Part shown: one piece after another, positions 34,060-45,900 of the stretch
Layout of the letters: each line of letters opens with the position of its first letter
Position numbering within the stretch: position 1 is the first letter of the stretch
Made by a program: the position numbers and the translations under genes
Assembly: GCA_963513935.1 (NCBI GenBank)
Contig: OY740774.1
Coordinates: forward strand, 98,215,668 to 98,279,667
DNA from: Aphrophora alni
Lineage: Eukaryota > Arthropoda > Insecta > Hemiptera > Aphrophoridae
DNA length: 64,000 bases
Direction: 5' to 3'
Notes under the pieces: model-generated
Databases searched by the model: none
What the model was told of the DNA's origin: nothing
What the model saw: only the letters and a program-made list of their open reading frames with translations

Positions 34060-36126
34060 TTCTGAAAAAAAAAGGTGACATTAAATTTTTTATTTTATTA
34101 AATTCATTTATTCAAACAATAAACAATGACTGATAACCAAATGAATGAAAATATAATTTTCCACAAAACACTTTATTTGTGCTGTCATTTCAATTAATAA
34201 ATAATCATCCTTATGTTTTACATCTGAGTAAGGGATTGTATGTCTTAGACTTTGTATCATTGAATATGTTGTCATAGCATTGGACTTTGGTGCATGGTCA
34301 AACTGCTTCCTCTTGTTTGTGTGTGATGCTTTGGCTTTGCCAGTCACAGTCCAGTGTCCTTAGGGTTTGTGTGCATGTAGCAAATGAGGATGATGACTTA
34401 GTCATTGAAATGTCTTGTATATTTGTAATGCACACTTTAAATGTTTTTTTTTGTCTGGACAATTTGTATTTTCATTCATTTGGTGATTTACTTTTCCACA
34501 AGTGATAGCTTATTCAGTGATACTTATTCAGTCGATTGACTGTTTAAGTAAATTGTTTTATAATAGTGTCTGTCCAGTTATATGACTGGGTATGAAACTC
34601 GAAATTAAATCTTATTTCTTATAATAAATATTTAGAATTTCACAGTAGCACTGGAAACAGGAGGTGCTATATTATTAGTTATATTTTTAGGAAATAGTTT
34701 GAAGTCAACTGACAACGAAGAAGGTAAAGTATTATAATAATTTGGATACTTCTTGTTTAAAACTACTAATTCAAATAGTTGTGCAGCTTGAATAAAATTT
34801 AAATAAATAAAAAACAATAATTTCCTTATCTTCTATTTTGTTATGCAACACAACTAGGAACATTTAGTTTATAATAACTATGCTATGAGCAATTTGTGGT
34901 TGCTTCTTGTTTTATTAATTTTTGAAGCGATTACTTTCACTTATATCAGGTAATATAAATATTAATGTATGACATTTAAAATTCTTTATATTACAGCCAT
35001 GTTATGGTCTGATACATCCTTACAGGTTATAAAAACCTGTCCATTTAATACAAGGATAAATTGTTGACAAAAGGCATTCTTGGAAATAACATATTAAAGT
35101 ACTAAAAACATACATATTTATATTTTAATATATTTTTAGAATTTGAAAGCTATGTGCCCTAAATTTATTTTGGGACAATCTGTATTTAATAATCAGACAG
35201 CATCAATTTGGAGTAACTGTGTAAAAAAATGCAATACTTATTATTTCCACTTTGTATATAGGCCTAAGTTAATTAATTGTTCACTTAATATCAGGATACC
35301 TATAGTTTAGTTTTTAAAGTGTGTACTGTACTTGGATTTATTTTACACATTTAGTTTAAATACTGGGATTAATTATGACTCTGAATTACCAGTAAATTGA
35401 TATGACAGCCAAAGCCACATAGTTTTTTCAGATCCTAAATTCTTCATTCTATTCCAGTAGAAATACATTGCATTCTTTAGAATATTTGAATTAAAAATTA
35501 AACTTTGGCTCTTTTCTAATTACTACTTCGAAAATATTACATGATATTAAAAAAGTAATATCTTAAATATATTACAAGACTATTTGTTGTTTAAGGTTTT
35601 GCTTTTTAAATTATGCGTATTCTTAGTTATAAATTAAGCAACAGATTTAATTCTGCTCAATTATTATTTAAAATTTTTTGTTTTTACTAATACTAGCTCC
35701 CACCTGGACTCATTGATATTTAATACTTCTCCTTATTTATAGGCTATATTTCCCTGTCAGGAGTGGTATAAGATATTTATTTTAAATTTTAATGAAGTTA
35801 ATTTTAGTTTTAGTAAGTTAATGTAAATTTCATGATTATTTTCTAGTGTCAAACTCAGATTACTGTAACATGTGACTTTTACCCAGTGACTTTTACTATA
35901 GAAAAATGAGTGTATATCTAACATATTCAACTATTCAAGTAATTCAATGAATTAAAATTTTATACAAACCATTAAGTAATAATTTACAATATATAATTTC
36001 CTACAATTAAAACAAAACACAGTTTCTTGATATTCAAACACTCTAATGAATACTTTACTATACCAATAATTACAAAACCTTTTAAGTAATTTCTAAATTG
36101 TTTTTAATTCTACAAAGATGGAAACT

Positions 36127-36140
36127 GTTGCCTAGGCAAC
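36127..36140. promoter_or_regulatory. palindromic RFX X-box
   Basis: GTTGCCTAGGCAAC is a perfect 14-bp palindrome and a full match to the RFX-factor consensus GTNRCC(N0-3)RGYAAC. RFX proteins drive ciliary genes in animals. It lies 2.07 kb upstream of the Cfap45 start codon and 0.65 kb upstream of the btz ATG. Control of Cfap45 from an upstream non-coding exon is the natural reading, but is inference. Confidence 0.7.
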
Positions 36141-36527
36141 TGACTGAAATTCAAAATAACCTGTTATTACAGTGGGTCAGCTGTAACAGACTATCTTCAA
36201 AGTATAATTTATAATGGTCTCTGTCTAAATTGACATTCTAACCAGTATCAATTTTATTTTATTGTCGGTGGGCTTATGATTTTGCATACCCTTAGTTTTG
36301 ATTGACTAGCATCTTACAGCAAAGTGGTCAAGTAAGCTAGTCATTGTGCTTTGATGTCTACCAAGAGTTCCAAGTCCAAGTTCGTGAAGAATGTTTGATC
36401 ACCAAAACAAGTTTTCCCTTTAAAATAAATAATTAACATTAGGATAGTGAGAAAAATGGCTGATTAATTATTTGAAATTACTAATATTTATTTTATAAAC
36501 AGTATTAAATTTACACCCACCCATTTT

Positions 36528-36531
<4 letters not shown>

Positions 36532-36589
<58 letters not shown>

Positions 36590-36632
36590 ATATATTAAAA
36601 TGATACATGAATTAATTATATATCTTTTTATA

Positions 36633-36670
<38 letters not shown>

Positions 36671-36672
36671 TG
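36532..36672. repeat. (TA)n and (TA)n(TG)n microsatellites
   Basis: About 50 bp of TA at 36532-36581, and a second run near 36634-36670 that changes from TA to GT repeats. Confidence 0.95.
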
Positions 36673-36789
36673 AGTCAAGTAGTATACTGATAAGACAGCA
36701 TTGATTAATAAATATTTAGGAAACTGTGGCATCGTTTACGTTATCAGTGTAGCATTGAAATTTAACTTGAAACTTGAAAGAGTTGAAAG

Positions 36790-36891
36790 ATGGCTGACGG
36801 AGTAGATCGTTCATTAGAAAATAGCGAAGTTCAGAATGATTTAAAGTCAAGCCCTAGTCCACAAGATAGTGAATTAAATACTGCTGAAGCT
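36790..36891 (+). CDS. btz: btz first coding exon
   Basis: 34 codons from ATG to a GTAAGT donor, reading MADGVDRSLENSEVQNDLKS then Ser/Pro/Glu residues. The start is the first ATG after an in-frame non-coding stretch; there is little similarity to other species, as expected for this acidic leader. Assignment rests on phase and position before the next exon. Confidence 0.75.
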
Positions 36892-39883
36892 GTAAGTGTT
36901 CGTTTATGTGTTATGTGTTTAAAGTTTAGATATTGTCATAAATAATAGATTTTTAAACATGACATGTGTACACAAGTAAGCAATACCATTAGTTAGCCTA
37001 ATTTCTGATTTAGGACAATATTTATAATGATTCTATTTAGATTGACTCATATTTATTTACGTTGGTAATTTATGGACTAGAAAAAAAATCCCTTGTGTTG
37101 TAAAATGTCTTTATATTTGGTCATACCGATTTAACCTCTGTAGGAAGAATAAGCCTTTCTAATAGAAAGGTTACCAACTGCTTCAGGAATTGTGCCAATA
37201 CAAAAATGTGTGTTGATCAACTCGAATTCAAAACTAATCGTGAATCGCAAAACGATTGTTTAGTTTTTATTTTGTACTTGTACTATAGAATAAAATTAGA
37301 TAATGATTGACCAATAGGCTTAAAATTATTGGCTCTCATTATTTGTGTAAACATAACCTATATTTCTGGTGTTCATAGGCTATTAGGTCTATTAAGAGTT
37401 TATATAGGTATAATATTATGAATATTTTAAATATGTGGTTGATTCAATTAATTTTTAGTTAATTACATCATGAGTCTTATCAATAAATATATTATATTAA
37501 TGTATAAAAAAGTAGTATTAATGTATTAAGTAGGTCATCATTAAATGACTGAAGTGGTGAAGTCTCTTCATTAATTTATATTTAAACTTGACTGTTCTTA
37601 TGAAGAACTGTGTATTGTACAAAACCTCATACTACTTTTTTGTAGATAATTATGCAATTGAACTCATTACCTTTAGGTAATTATGCAATCGAACTTGCCA
37701 AAAATTTAGTTAAGAAAATCATTTACTACCTACTTTATTTTGAAAAAAATAAGTGTCACTAGACATTTTTGGGGTCTTTTTTAGAAGAGCCCCGCCACTT
37801 TTAAAATATTTTCTATAGGGATATTATAGTAAAGGTAAACAAATATATTTCTATATAGTTTAAAATATTTTCTATAGAGTTGGGCAGTATGAAATTATGA
37901 GAGGTTTTATCGTGAAGCGTTATCTTATCAATGGACGAGCTTGTCTTATCTACTGTACCTTACACGCTACCTCCCCGGCCGGCTAACTCAGTTTGTTTTG
38001 GTTGCTGTTCCATCATGTCGCTGTTACTATTAGCTCGTCAAATTATTAATGACAAAGAAAGTGCAGTGCGTTTTTTGCAAAGTAAAAATATATTACATTC
38101 GCAACGTGAGTGATATAAAAGTGGCGGGGCTCTTCTAAAAAAGACCCCATTTTTGATGTACCAAAATACATTAGTTTATAGTAAAAAATAAGAAATTTAC
38201 AAGTACGAGATACAGCTCAGGTTATGAATGCATATGTTAATATTTATGACTATGTTAGTAAAATTAGTGATTGTATTATCACTTATTTCATATATCTCGC
38301 GTGCGTATTATATCCCACTATTTTGACCTCGTATGATTGAAGAATCATGACAACTAGCTTTGGTCAGGTAACTATATAATATGCTCACCTAGCCAGACCT
38401 AATAAAACAAATACTTTTGTCAATGACAAATATACATTGAGCGATAAAATATACACTAACTTGAATAATGTAGTCATAACTATTAACTTAGCCATTTTTA
38501 ACCAGCTGGTGTTGACCAGAGCTGGATTTCCATTTGTAATAAACTAACTAAACCTGGATTTCGTACTTTGTTAAAAATTATTTTCTAGTAAACTAATTTA
38601 TTTCTAGCTACTTCGAAGTGTCTGTCGTCACCTAATATAATCACATTTTTTCAAAATAAGGTAGGTAGTAGGCCTAAACGATTTCAACGAATTTCTTAAC
38701 TAAATTTTAACTGAATTTAATAATTACCTTTTTGTAGTTAATGTTTTTCTTTTGCGATAGTTTTAGCATTTAAAGGAGGAAAATATACCAGTAAATCTAT
38801 TTGTGGTACATTAGAAATAATATATAGCCTATTATGATGATAATATAATTATGATAGATCTTAATGGTAATTTAACCCTAAAAATTGTTAATTTAATTAA
38901 TCAGCTGTTGTAATAAATTTATAAAATTGGTTTTATCGACATAAAATGGGTAATTGTGCATTGTAGTTAAGATAGTTAGATAATTTTTGCATGCTCTGAT
39001 ATTTGTTAAGAAAGTTTTAGAAATCATTTACTACCTATCTTATTTTGAAACGATTATATTTGTTGTTGGAAGACACTTTTGAAGTACCAAAATACATTAG
39101 TTTAGTAGAAAATCAAAGTACTAAATCTCGGTCTGTTTAGGTTACTACGAATGCTTACGATATTTTGTATGAGTACATTTGTCAAATAATGAATGTGTCA
39201 TCGCTCGATTGTTTTATTAGGTCAAACCTATTTCTCATGATTCTTCAATCATACAACATCATAATATTAAATAAGTGATCATACATTCACTAACTTGACA
39301 AGTGTAGTCATACGTATTAACTTGACGGGATCTGGATTTAGTACGATATATTTCTTATTTACTACTAAACTAATGTATTTTGGCACTTCAAAAGTATCTT
39401 CCGACATCAAATAGGCTATGATCTAATTATTTCAAAATAAGGTAGGTAGTAAATGATTTTGACAATTTTCTTAACTAAATCTCATGGCAGAATACAACGC
39501 ACAATTACCATATAAAGTTGAAGTGGTTTAAAATTTCAAGAAACAGACAGCTTGTTTGTAAGTTACTATGAGTTTAGTGTATGTAGCCTATTTGAAATTT
39601 TGGAAATATTAAAATGTTTTACTCAGGTTAAAAATAAAATCTGCCTTCGTCATAACTAACATATTGTCGAGTTTTACTTATGTGTAAGATCAGGAAAAGT
39701 TAACACGTTTTTTGTACGAACACGGCGTTTTGCAACGTACCAAAGTGTGTCCAACATGTGGCGGGTCGATGACGTTAAATAAATAAAAACACACGTTTAA
39801 CTGTTGGAATAGAATCGAGTCTGTGTTAACTTTCATACTCATGACATTCACTTCAATAAACGTACGGAAGGTTTTGGCAGGTG

Positions 39884-39926
<43 letters not shown>

Positions 39927-42900
39927 CAACCTGGCTAAACCTTTCGTGACATATAATATACAGCCCTACATATTTACAGCAAAGAAAACATTATTTATTC
40001 TTATGAAGTAAGGTATGTAGTAGAGGATAAAAAAATAAAACAAGGAAAATACAGCGCCACCTTAACCTCCTAAGACCCAGAGGTGAACTACATTGTCCCG
40101 CAAGCCACTGTTATCGCTTGGACTTTGAACCTTCTTATCACTCGGCAACCTGTACGATGGCCTTGCGGGCCTTGAATTATATGTTTCTTGCTTTCTGAGA
40201 ACATCCTTATGACCGTAGTAAAATATGAAAAAGTTTGGGGTTGACCAAGTAATTGCTCAGAATTACCGTCAATTTATTTAAATCGTGTGTTCAATTAATT
40301 TCCTAATAATGTATTAGTAACATATAGCCTACATAGTTTTATACAACATAATATTTATTTGGTGCTATGTTCACTTCAGTTTTAATCCAGTTGAGTTCCA
40401 AGTTAGTGCCCCATCCATGTTGCTTTTCTTATCTAGTCTTATTATTTGGTTTTGATAATTCTGTAAGTAGTTTATAGGATAGTTGAGATTTATAAACAAC
40501 ATAGTAGTACTTATTTGGACCATAGTGTCTAGGACTAACTTCGATTTGCATATTTTTGGGTAATATAACCATGGATAGCAGGTATTCCCATCGAATGTCC
40601 ATGGTGGTAGTTTATTTAAATTTAAATTTTAAAACAACCAAATTAATGGAGAGTGATTTTATAAAATTCATGAAATAATAACCATTTAAAAAAGAGAAAT
40701 CAAAATTCTTGCATGAATTTTCGTCATATCTGTTGTTTAGTTGTGCTGTCTGAAGTTTTTGAAACTTGATTTTTTTATAATCAGGTCTCTCTGTACATTT
40801 TAATTAAAAAATCAGGTTTGTATATTTACCCCTTTAGTCCTAATTAGTAGTGTATGGTTATAATGAAAAATCGACCATAAGCGCTATTAATGACCAATTT
40901 AATTTTAGAATTAAGGATGTGGTGGCTTTGTTCAAAACTCCATACATGACCTAGACTTTGGATTGTATGACATCCTTCATAAGGAAGTCATAGTTATATA
41001 TCATTAATAGTGTCAATTTAAAACTACTTGAATTTGTGTTGTCATTGTAAACAATATAGCCTAATAATTAGTACTAAGGGTAGTATTTGTTTGGACATTG
41101 CCAAATATAGAAGAAAAAAATTACAGCCTCCAAGCTGGAGAAATTTCAACAACAAGCTTGTCTTGGTATTGCATTTGTCTCCTATGAAAGTGACTCTGGA
41201 TATACTTCCCCTGTACCTATCTATCTATGTATCTCGTAGACTCTATAGGGAAAGGCAAAATAAAATATCAAGTATATTGACTGGGGATCCTATAGTAAGT
41301 GTCAGGTCAGGAACCAACACATACGGCTACATTAGTTTTGGACTGCATGTATAGGACGTTGAACTTTGAAATTGCCTTTTCAGATTGTTTGGCTAAAAGG
41401 CGGACCCAATCTGGAAGAAGGTTCACTTAAGTTATATACCGAGGGATTAAGAATGAAGTGAAAGACAGGAGTGGAGGTGTACCGAATGTGAGGTTTAGCA
41501 AATCTAGATAAAACTCTCACTATCTTCTAACTAGAGATACATGGAATGGGATTATGTATCATGGAGAATCTTAATACAGGGGTTTACTTATCGTGAGTAT
41601 AGGTGTGACAATCCTAAGGTACCCCTAGGTATTCGTTCAGATAGTATCTTGAGACTAGCCTACCCAACTAATTTTGTTTTAGACCTTAAAATGGTTCCTA
41701 AGAATCTTTAAATGTAATTTAATGTTACAACAGTCGGTACATGATGGAATTCCATGATAATGGAAATAATTAGATGATTATTTAATTCCACAAAACAGCT
41801 TTAATTGCGACAAATGTTTTGCCGTTAGGCATTTTCAAGCAACTAAATTGAAAACAAAACAAGTCTAAACTAAAAATGTGAGACAAAAGGAAAGGATAGA
41901 AGAGTAAAGGGGTTGAGAAATGACAAAAGAAAGGTTAATGATCTAACCTGTGGGATAGAAGTGGAATGGAAGTGGGATGGATGATTTATCGTCTTAATCA
42001 TTAAGCCCTATATTGTTGTGGCTAACTGAGCGGTATCCTGTTTTTGCAGGTTTCACAGTTTACCAGCCAATATTAATGTTATTGTTTGATTAGTTTGCTT
42101 TATCTTTAAGGAGCATTATTTATCTTATAGTCTGATATTATTAAGGCAATGATGACTGTTGTGTGTGTTATGTTATAAACAAAGATCTATTAGTTACCGA
42201 GGGACCAGAGTTTTATAGTGAACTCAAACTTTATTAGTTCCAACGAGTGGTTGAATGACGGTAGAGAGTTTATGTTGATTAGACTTTCATACAATCTGTG
42301 TAAATAATAATTGAGTAGCAATAAAGTTCATTACCTTGAATTGATGCAATGTCCAATTGTCCAACAGGGTAATTCAGGAAGCGATTTAGACAGACGTAGC
42401 ACTACACTTAACACAGCTAGCTGGTTATCATAATTATTCTATTGTTTATATTTGTCACTCTTAAATCTACACAGATTGCACTTATAAAATAGGTTAATAA
42501 TTAAAAAGCGTGGCAGAGCCGAATGGTAATAAATACCGCGTTGCGTTATGAAAACTTTGCACTTGCATATAAAAATAAAGCGAGTGGAAATTTATTAGCG
42601 TGATACACAGATGAGGTGTTCTTTACAACTAACTTTTCTACCCTTCAAGAAGATGGGAAGCGTCTCCAATCACGTGATATAGTCCGATCATTCTGGACCA
42701 ATGGGAGGCTATGATGATGTCATTTAGCCTTGAACATTTCTGCAATTGTGGGTAAAAACACCCCTCGCGTGACTGACATGGACTCTTCTGGATCGTATGA
42801 TCAACTTATTATTGTGGTCTGATATTGTTAGACAGAGACAGAAAATCGTAAATGTAGAGAAACCAGTTTATTCGAAAGGGCATATAAAAATACTGAACAA

Positions 42901-45900
42901 TGACAATATGGCCCCCTCCCAAAAGAAAATAGATTTTCAAGGGTACAAAGATCAGAAAGTCAGGTAACTCTTAAGACATTGTTTGAGTTCTTAATATTTT
43001 GGGTTGGAACTGTTCTGGGAATATCTGAAACTTAACCAGCCACCCTACAAAAAGAAGGTTGTTCTTGTCGTTGTTGTAGGTGTCAGGGCAAAACAATTCA
43101 CAATTGTCAGTAGAAAAAAGTTAAGAATGATAATGAGATCAGGGTTTGAAATTATATTTTTGAGAGGTGGGTTGGTAATTTATACGCAGAATTGAAATCT
43201 CCAAATTTTTATCTAATTTAGTACGTTATAATAAATTAGAATAAAAAAGTACTCACAAGATACAATAAAAAAGGGCTTAAAATGGCCGTCATTTTGATAT
43301 TTTAAATTGAATTTTTTGAATTTCAGCAGTGTTCTTTATGACAACACTACAGTTCCCTAACCAGAGTTCATGTTCCTATCTTATTTTTTTTTGTAGCCGT
43401 ATCATGCTTTCATACAGATAACATCAACATCAGACATATGGCGTGTTGAAAATCACTTTCGGTTTCTTGAAACGTTAAGTTCAGTCCGAAGTTAAGTTCG
43501 AATTACCAAAGTTGCCCTATTCTTTGTATATTGGGTAAATAAAAGTGGTATTTGATTTGTAAATTCAAATGATAATTTCCCTAAATGAATGAAAATTAGT
43601 GCATTGTTTCCTGATAAATAAATCATTGTGTTATGTTAATTTCGTACAGTTGTATTTTAGAACTAATATATTATTAGATTTCTTGGGAAGGAAGCCTTAT
43701 ACGAGGTAAAAATATGCAAACAATTGGTTAGTCTTTTTCTTCCCATTTAAGCTATCTTATGATGTAACACTTTTAGTTATGCAACTGGATTGATTTCTCA
43801 GCAACCTAGAATATTTCATAATAGTCTTTTTCCTCTCTAATTTAATAACAACATATTTTATTTTTTCACTCCACTCTTCTTTATAAGAAGAAATTATAAC
43901 TAAAAAAAAAAAAAGTCGATTTTGAGATTTTTGTGGGTAAATCCGTTAGTTTTGGGTTTTCACTTGTAGTTAGAATTTTTTGAGTTAGTATTAGTAAAAA
44001 TTGAGGTTATATACTGTAAGAACAAAAGGCAAGAATTAAAATATTTATTAATAATTTTAATAAAATTTTGTCTCGGTCAATTGGTAAAACGGTAAAACTT
44101 ATTGGTCGTCAAAACTTATAACATATCTGTCCCAAAATGGTGGTTGAATGATATCGGTAAATAACAAAAGAAAAGTATATGGTGCTTTAAAAATCTCTTC
44201 CATTTAAATCGACTAACAATTTTATAAAATTTTAATGAGACACGTAGATTAATAAAATGTGCAAATTAAGGAAAATATGGTTTCAAGAATGTTCTTACTT
44301 ATAAAAAGAACCATGATCACTGCTATTACAAAGTAAATTTATATAATAGAAATAAAATTATGCTAAGTATCCGTCATAAGTGAAGCAAGTGAAGGATTTG
44401 CTTCAATATGGAGAATTATGAAACCTGATGTCAGTTGCTATATGAACATTGGTGGCAACTTGCATCAAATCATGCAGGGAGTAATAATTGTTCACTTCTT
44501 ATCTACAGAAAATAATACTAAAAAGATTTGGAGAAGGCATTTAGGAAAGATTTCATTAGCTAACTACACATTTGTTATAAAATAATTTGATAGGCTAGTG
44601 ATTATAAGTTTGTCTTAATTGCTCAATTGCAATCGCCACTAACAATGGTTACGATAATAATTTAATTGAGAAAATGTTAAAAAATAAATTGAAAAAGAAT
44701 GTTACTACATATATTTTTCCAAATTGTTATATTGATGTTAACACTTAACAATGGTGTAGAATAAGTTACATCAGTAAGGTTAGTCTTACTGTGGGTAAAT
44801 TATTAGAAAAGTAAAACCTTTGTAAGCCAGAAAACATTGAAAAAAGCTTGGGAAATATTTTAAATAATTCTAAAGATATTTAGAACACACGCCTGATTTG
44901 ATAAAATATGGTGTGTATAAATTAAATTGTAAAATTTGTAATTCTGTTTTAAGTAGGACAAACAGATCGTAGTTTTAAAACTAGGTTAAGTGAACATAAC
45001 AGAAGTTGGCGGTTGGATTAGATTAGATTAGATTAGATTAGAGATGGGGTGGAGACCCTCTTCGAGAAGGTCTCCCTGCACGTCAACCATCGGCTTATTG
45101 TGCCCCCTATGTGCCGTTCCTGATGGATTAGAACCCTGTTCCTCGAACGAGCTTCAGGATTTTCTCTACCAAGTACGTGTCCTCTTCCTCTCCTGGTTGC
45201 AGGATACCAAAGAGCTCCCTCCTTCTGCGCTCCAGCATCCCACAATCAAATATGATGTGTCTTGCTGATTCCACGGCCTGCAGGCAGAGCCGACAGCTTT
45301 GGTCGTCTTCAAAGACTCCCACTGTTGCAAGATGTTTCCTGAACTGGCCATGTCCAGTGATAAGTCCTACTGCTCTTTTAAGCTGTAGCCTGTCTAACTT
45401 GATCAATGACTTCGTAAGGTTGTTACTAGGTCCGTTGATTAGCTGTTTACTCTGTGTGAGCCCTGGAGTCCTATGCCATCTCTGGCGTAGCTCTTCCTTG
45501 GCCCAGTTATTAACTGCGCTTTTAGCCATGTTGCGGCTGATACAGCACATTGGTTCTGGCCCCATGAAGGGTGTGGATGCTCCTTTCTTAGCAAGGGTAT
45601 CTGCCATCTCATTACCTTGGATGCCACGATGACCTGGCACCCATCTTAATTCCACCATGTTCCTTGTGGAGAGTTTCATTAGTGTTGAGAGGCAGTCCTT
45701 CACCAATTTCGAAGTGATTAATACTGAGTGGCGGTTGGATTATGTAGATTCTAGTTTTTCTAACCATCTAAAAACTCATCAAATTTCAGATTATCATTCT
45801 AATACAGAATTTAATATTCTACATGTTAATGGTAAGGGTAAAAAATTAAACACACTAGAAATGTTAGAAATTATGAGAATATTCAATAAGGACTCCACTT

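Larger units (their letters stand above)
34062..36789. promoter_or_regulatory. divergent Cfap45 / btz intergenic region
   Basis: 2.7 kb between the head-to-head starts of Cfap45 (minus) and btz (plus). It should hold both promoters and the inferred non-coding first exon of Cfap45. It is AT-rich with no CpG island. The one standout is the palindromic X-box at 36127; (TA)n and (TG)n tracts separate that site from the btz ATG. Confidence 0.5.

Noticed and set aside
45016..45042. Telomere-type repeat (GATTA)n
   Set aside because: The unit is not the insect TTAGG, and it lies exactly at the 3' end of a LINE inside its target duplication, so it is the element's tail.
45177..45632. 151-residue plus-strand frame
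   Set aside because: Antisense shadow of the intact LINE RNase H frame.
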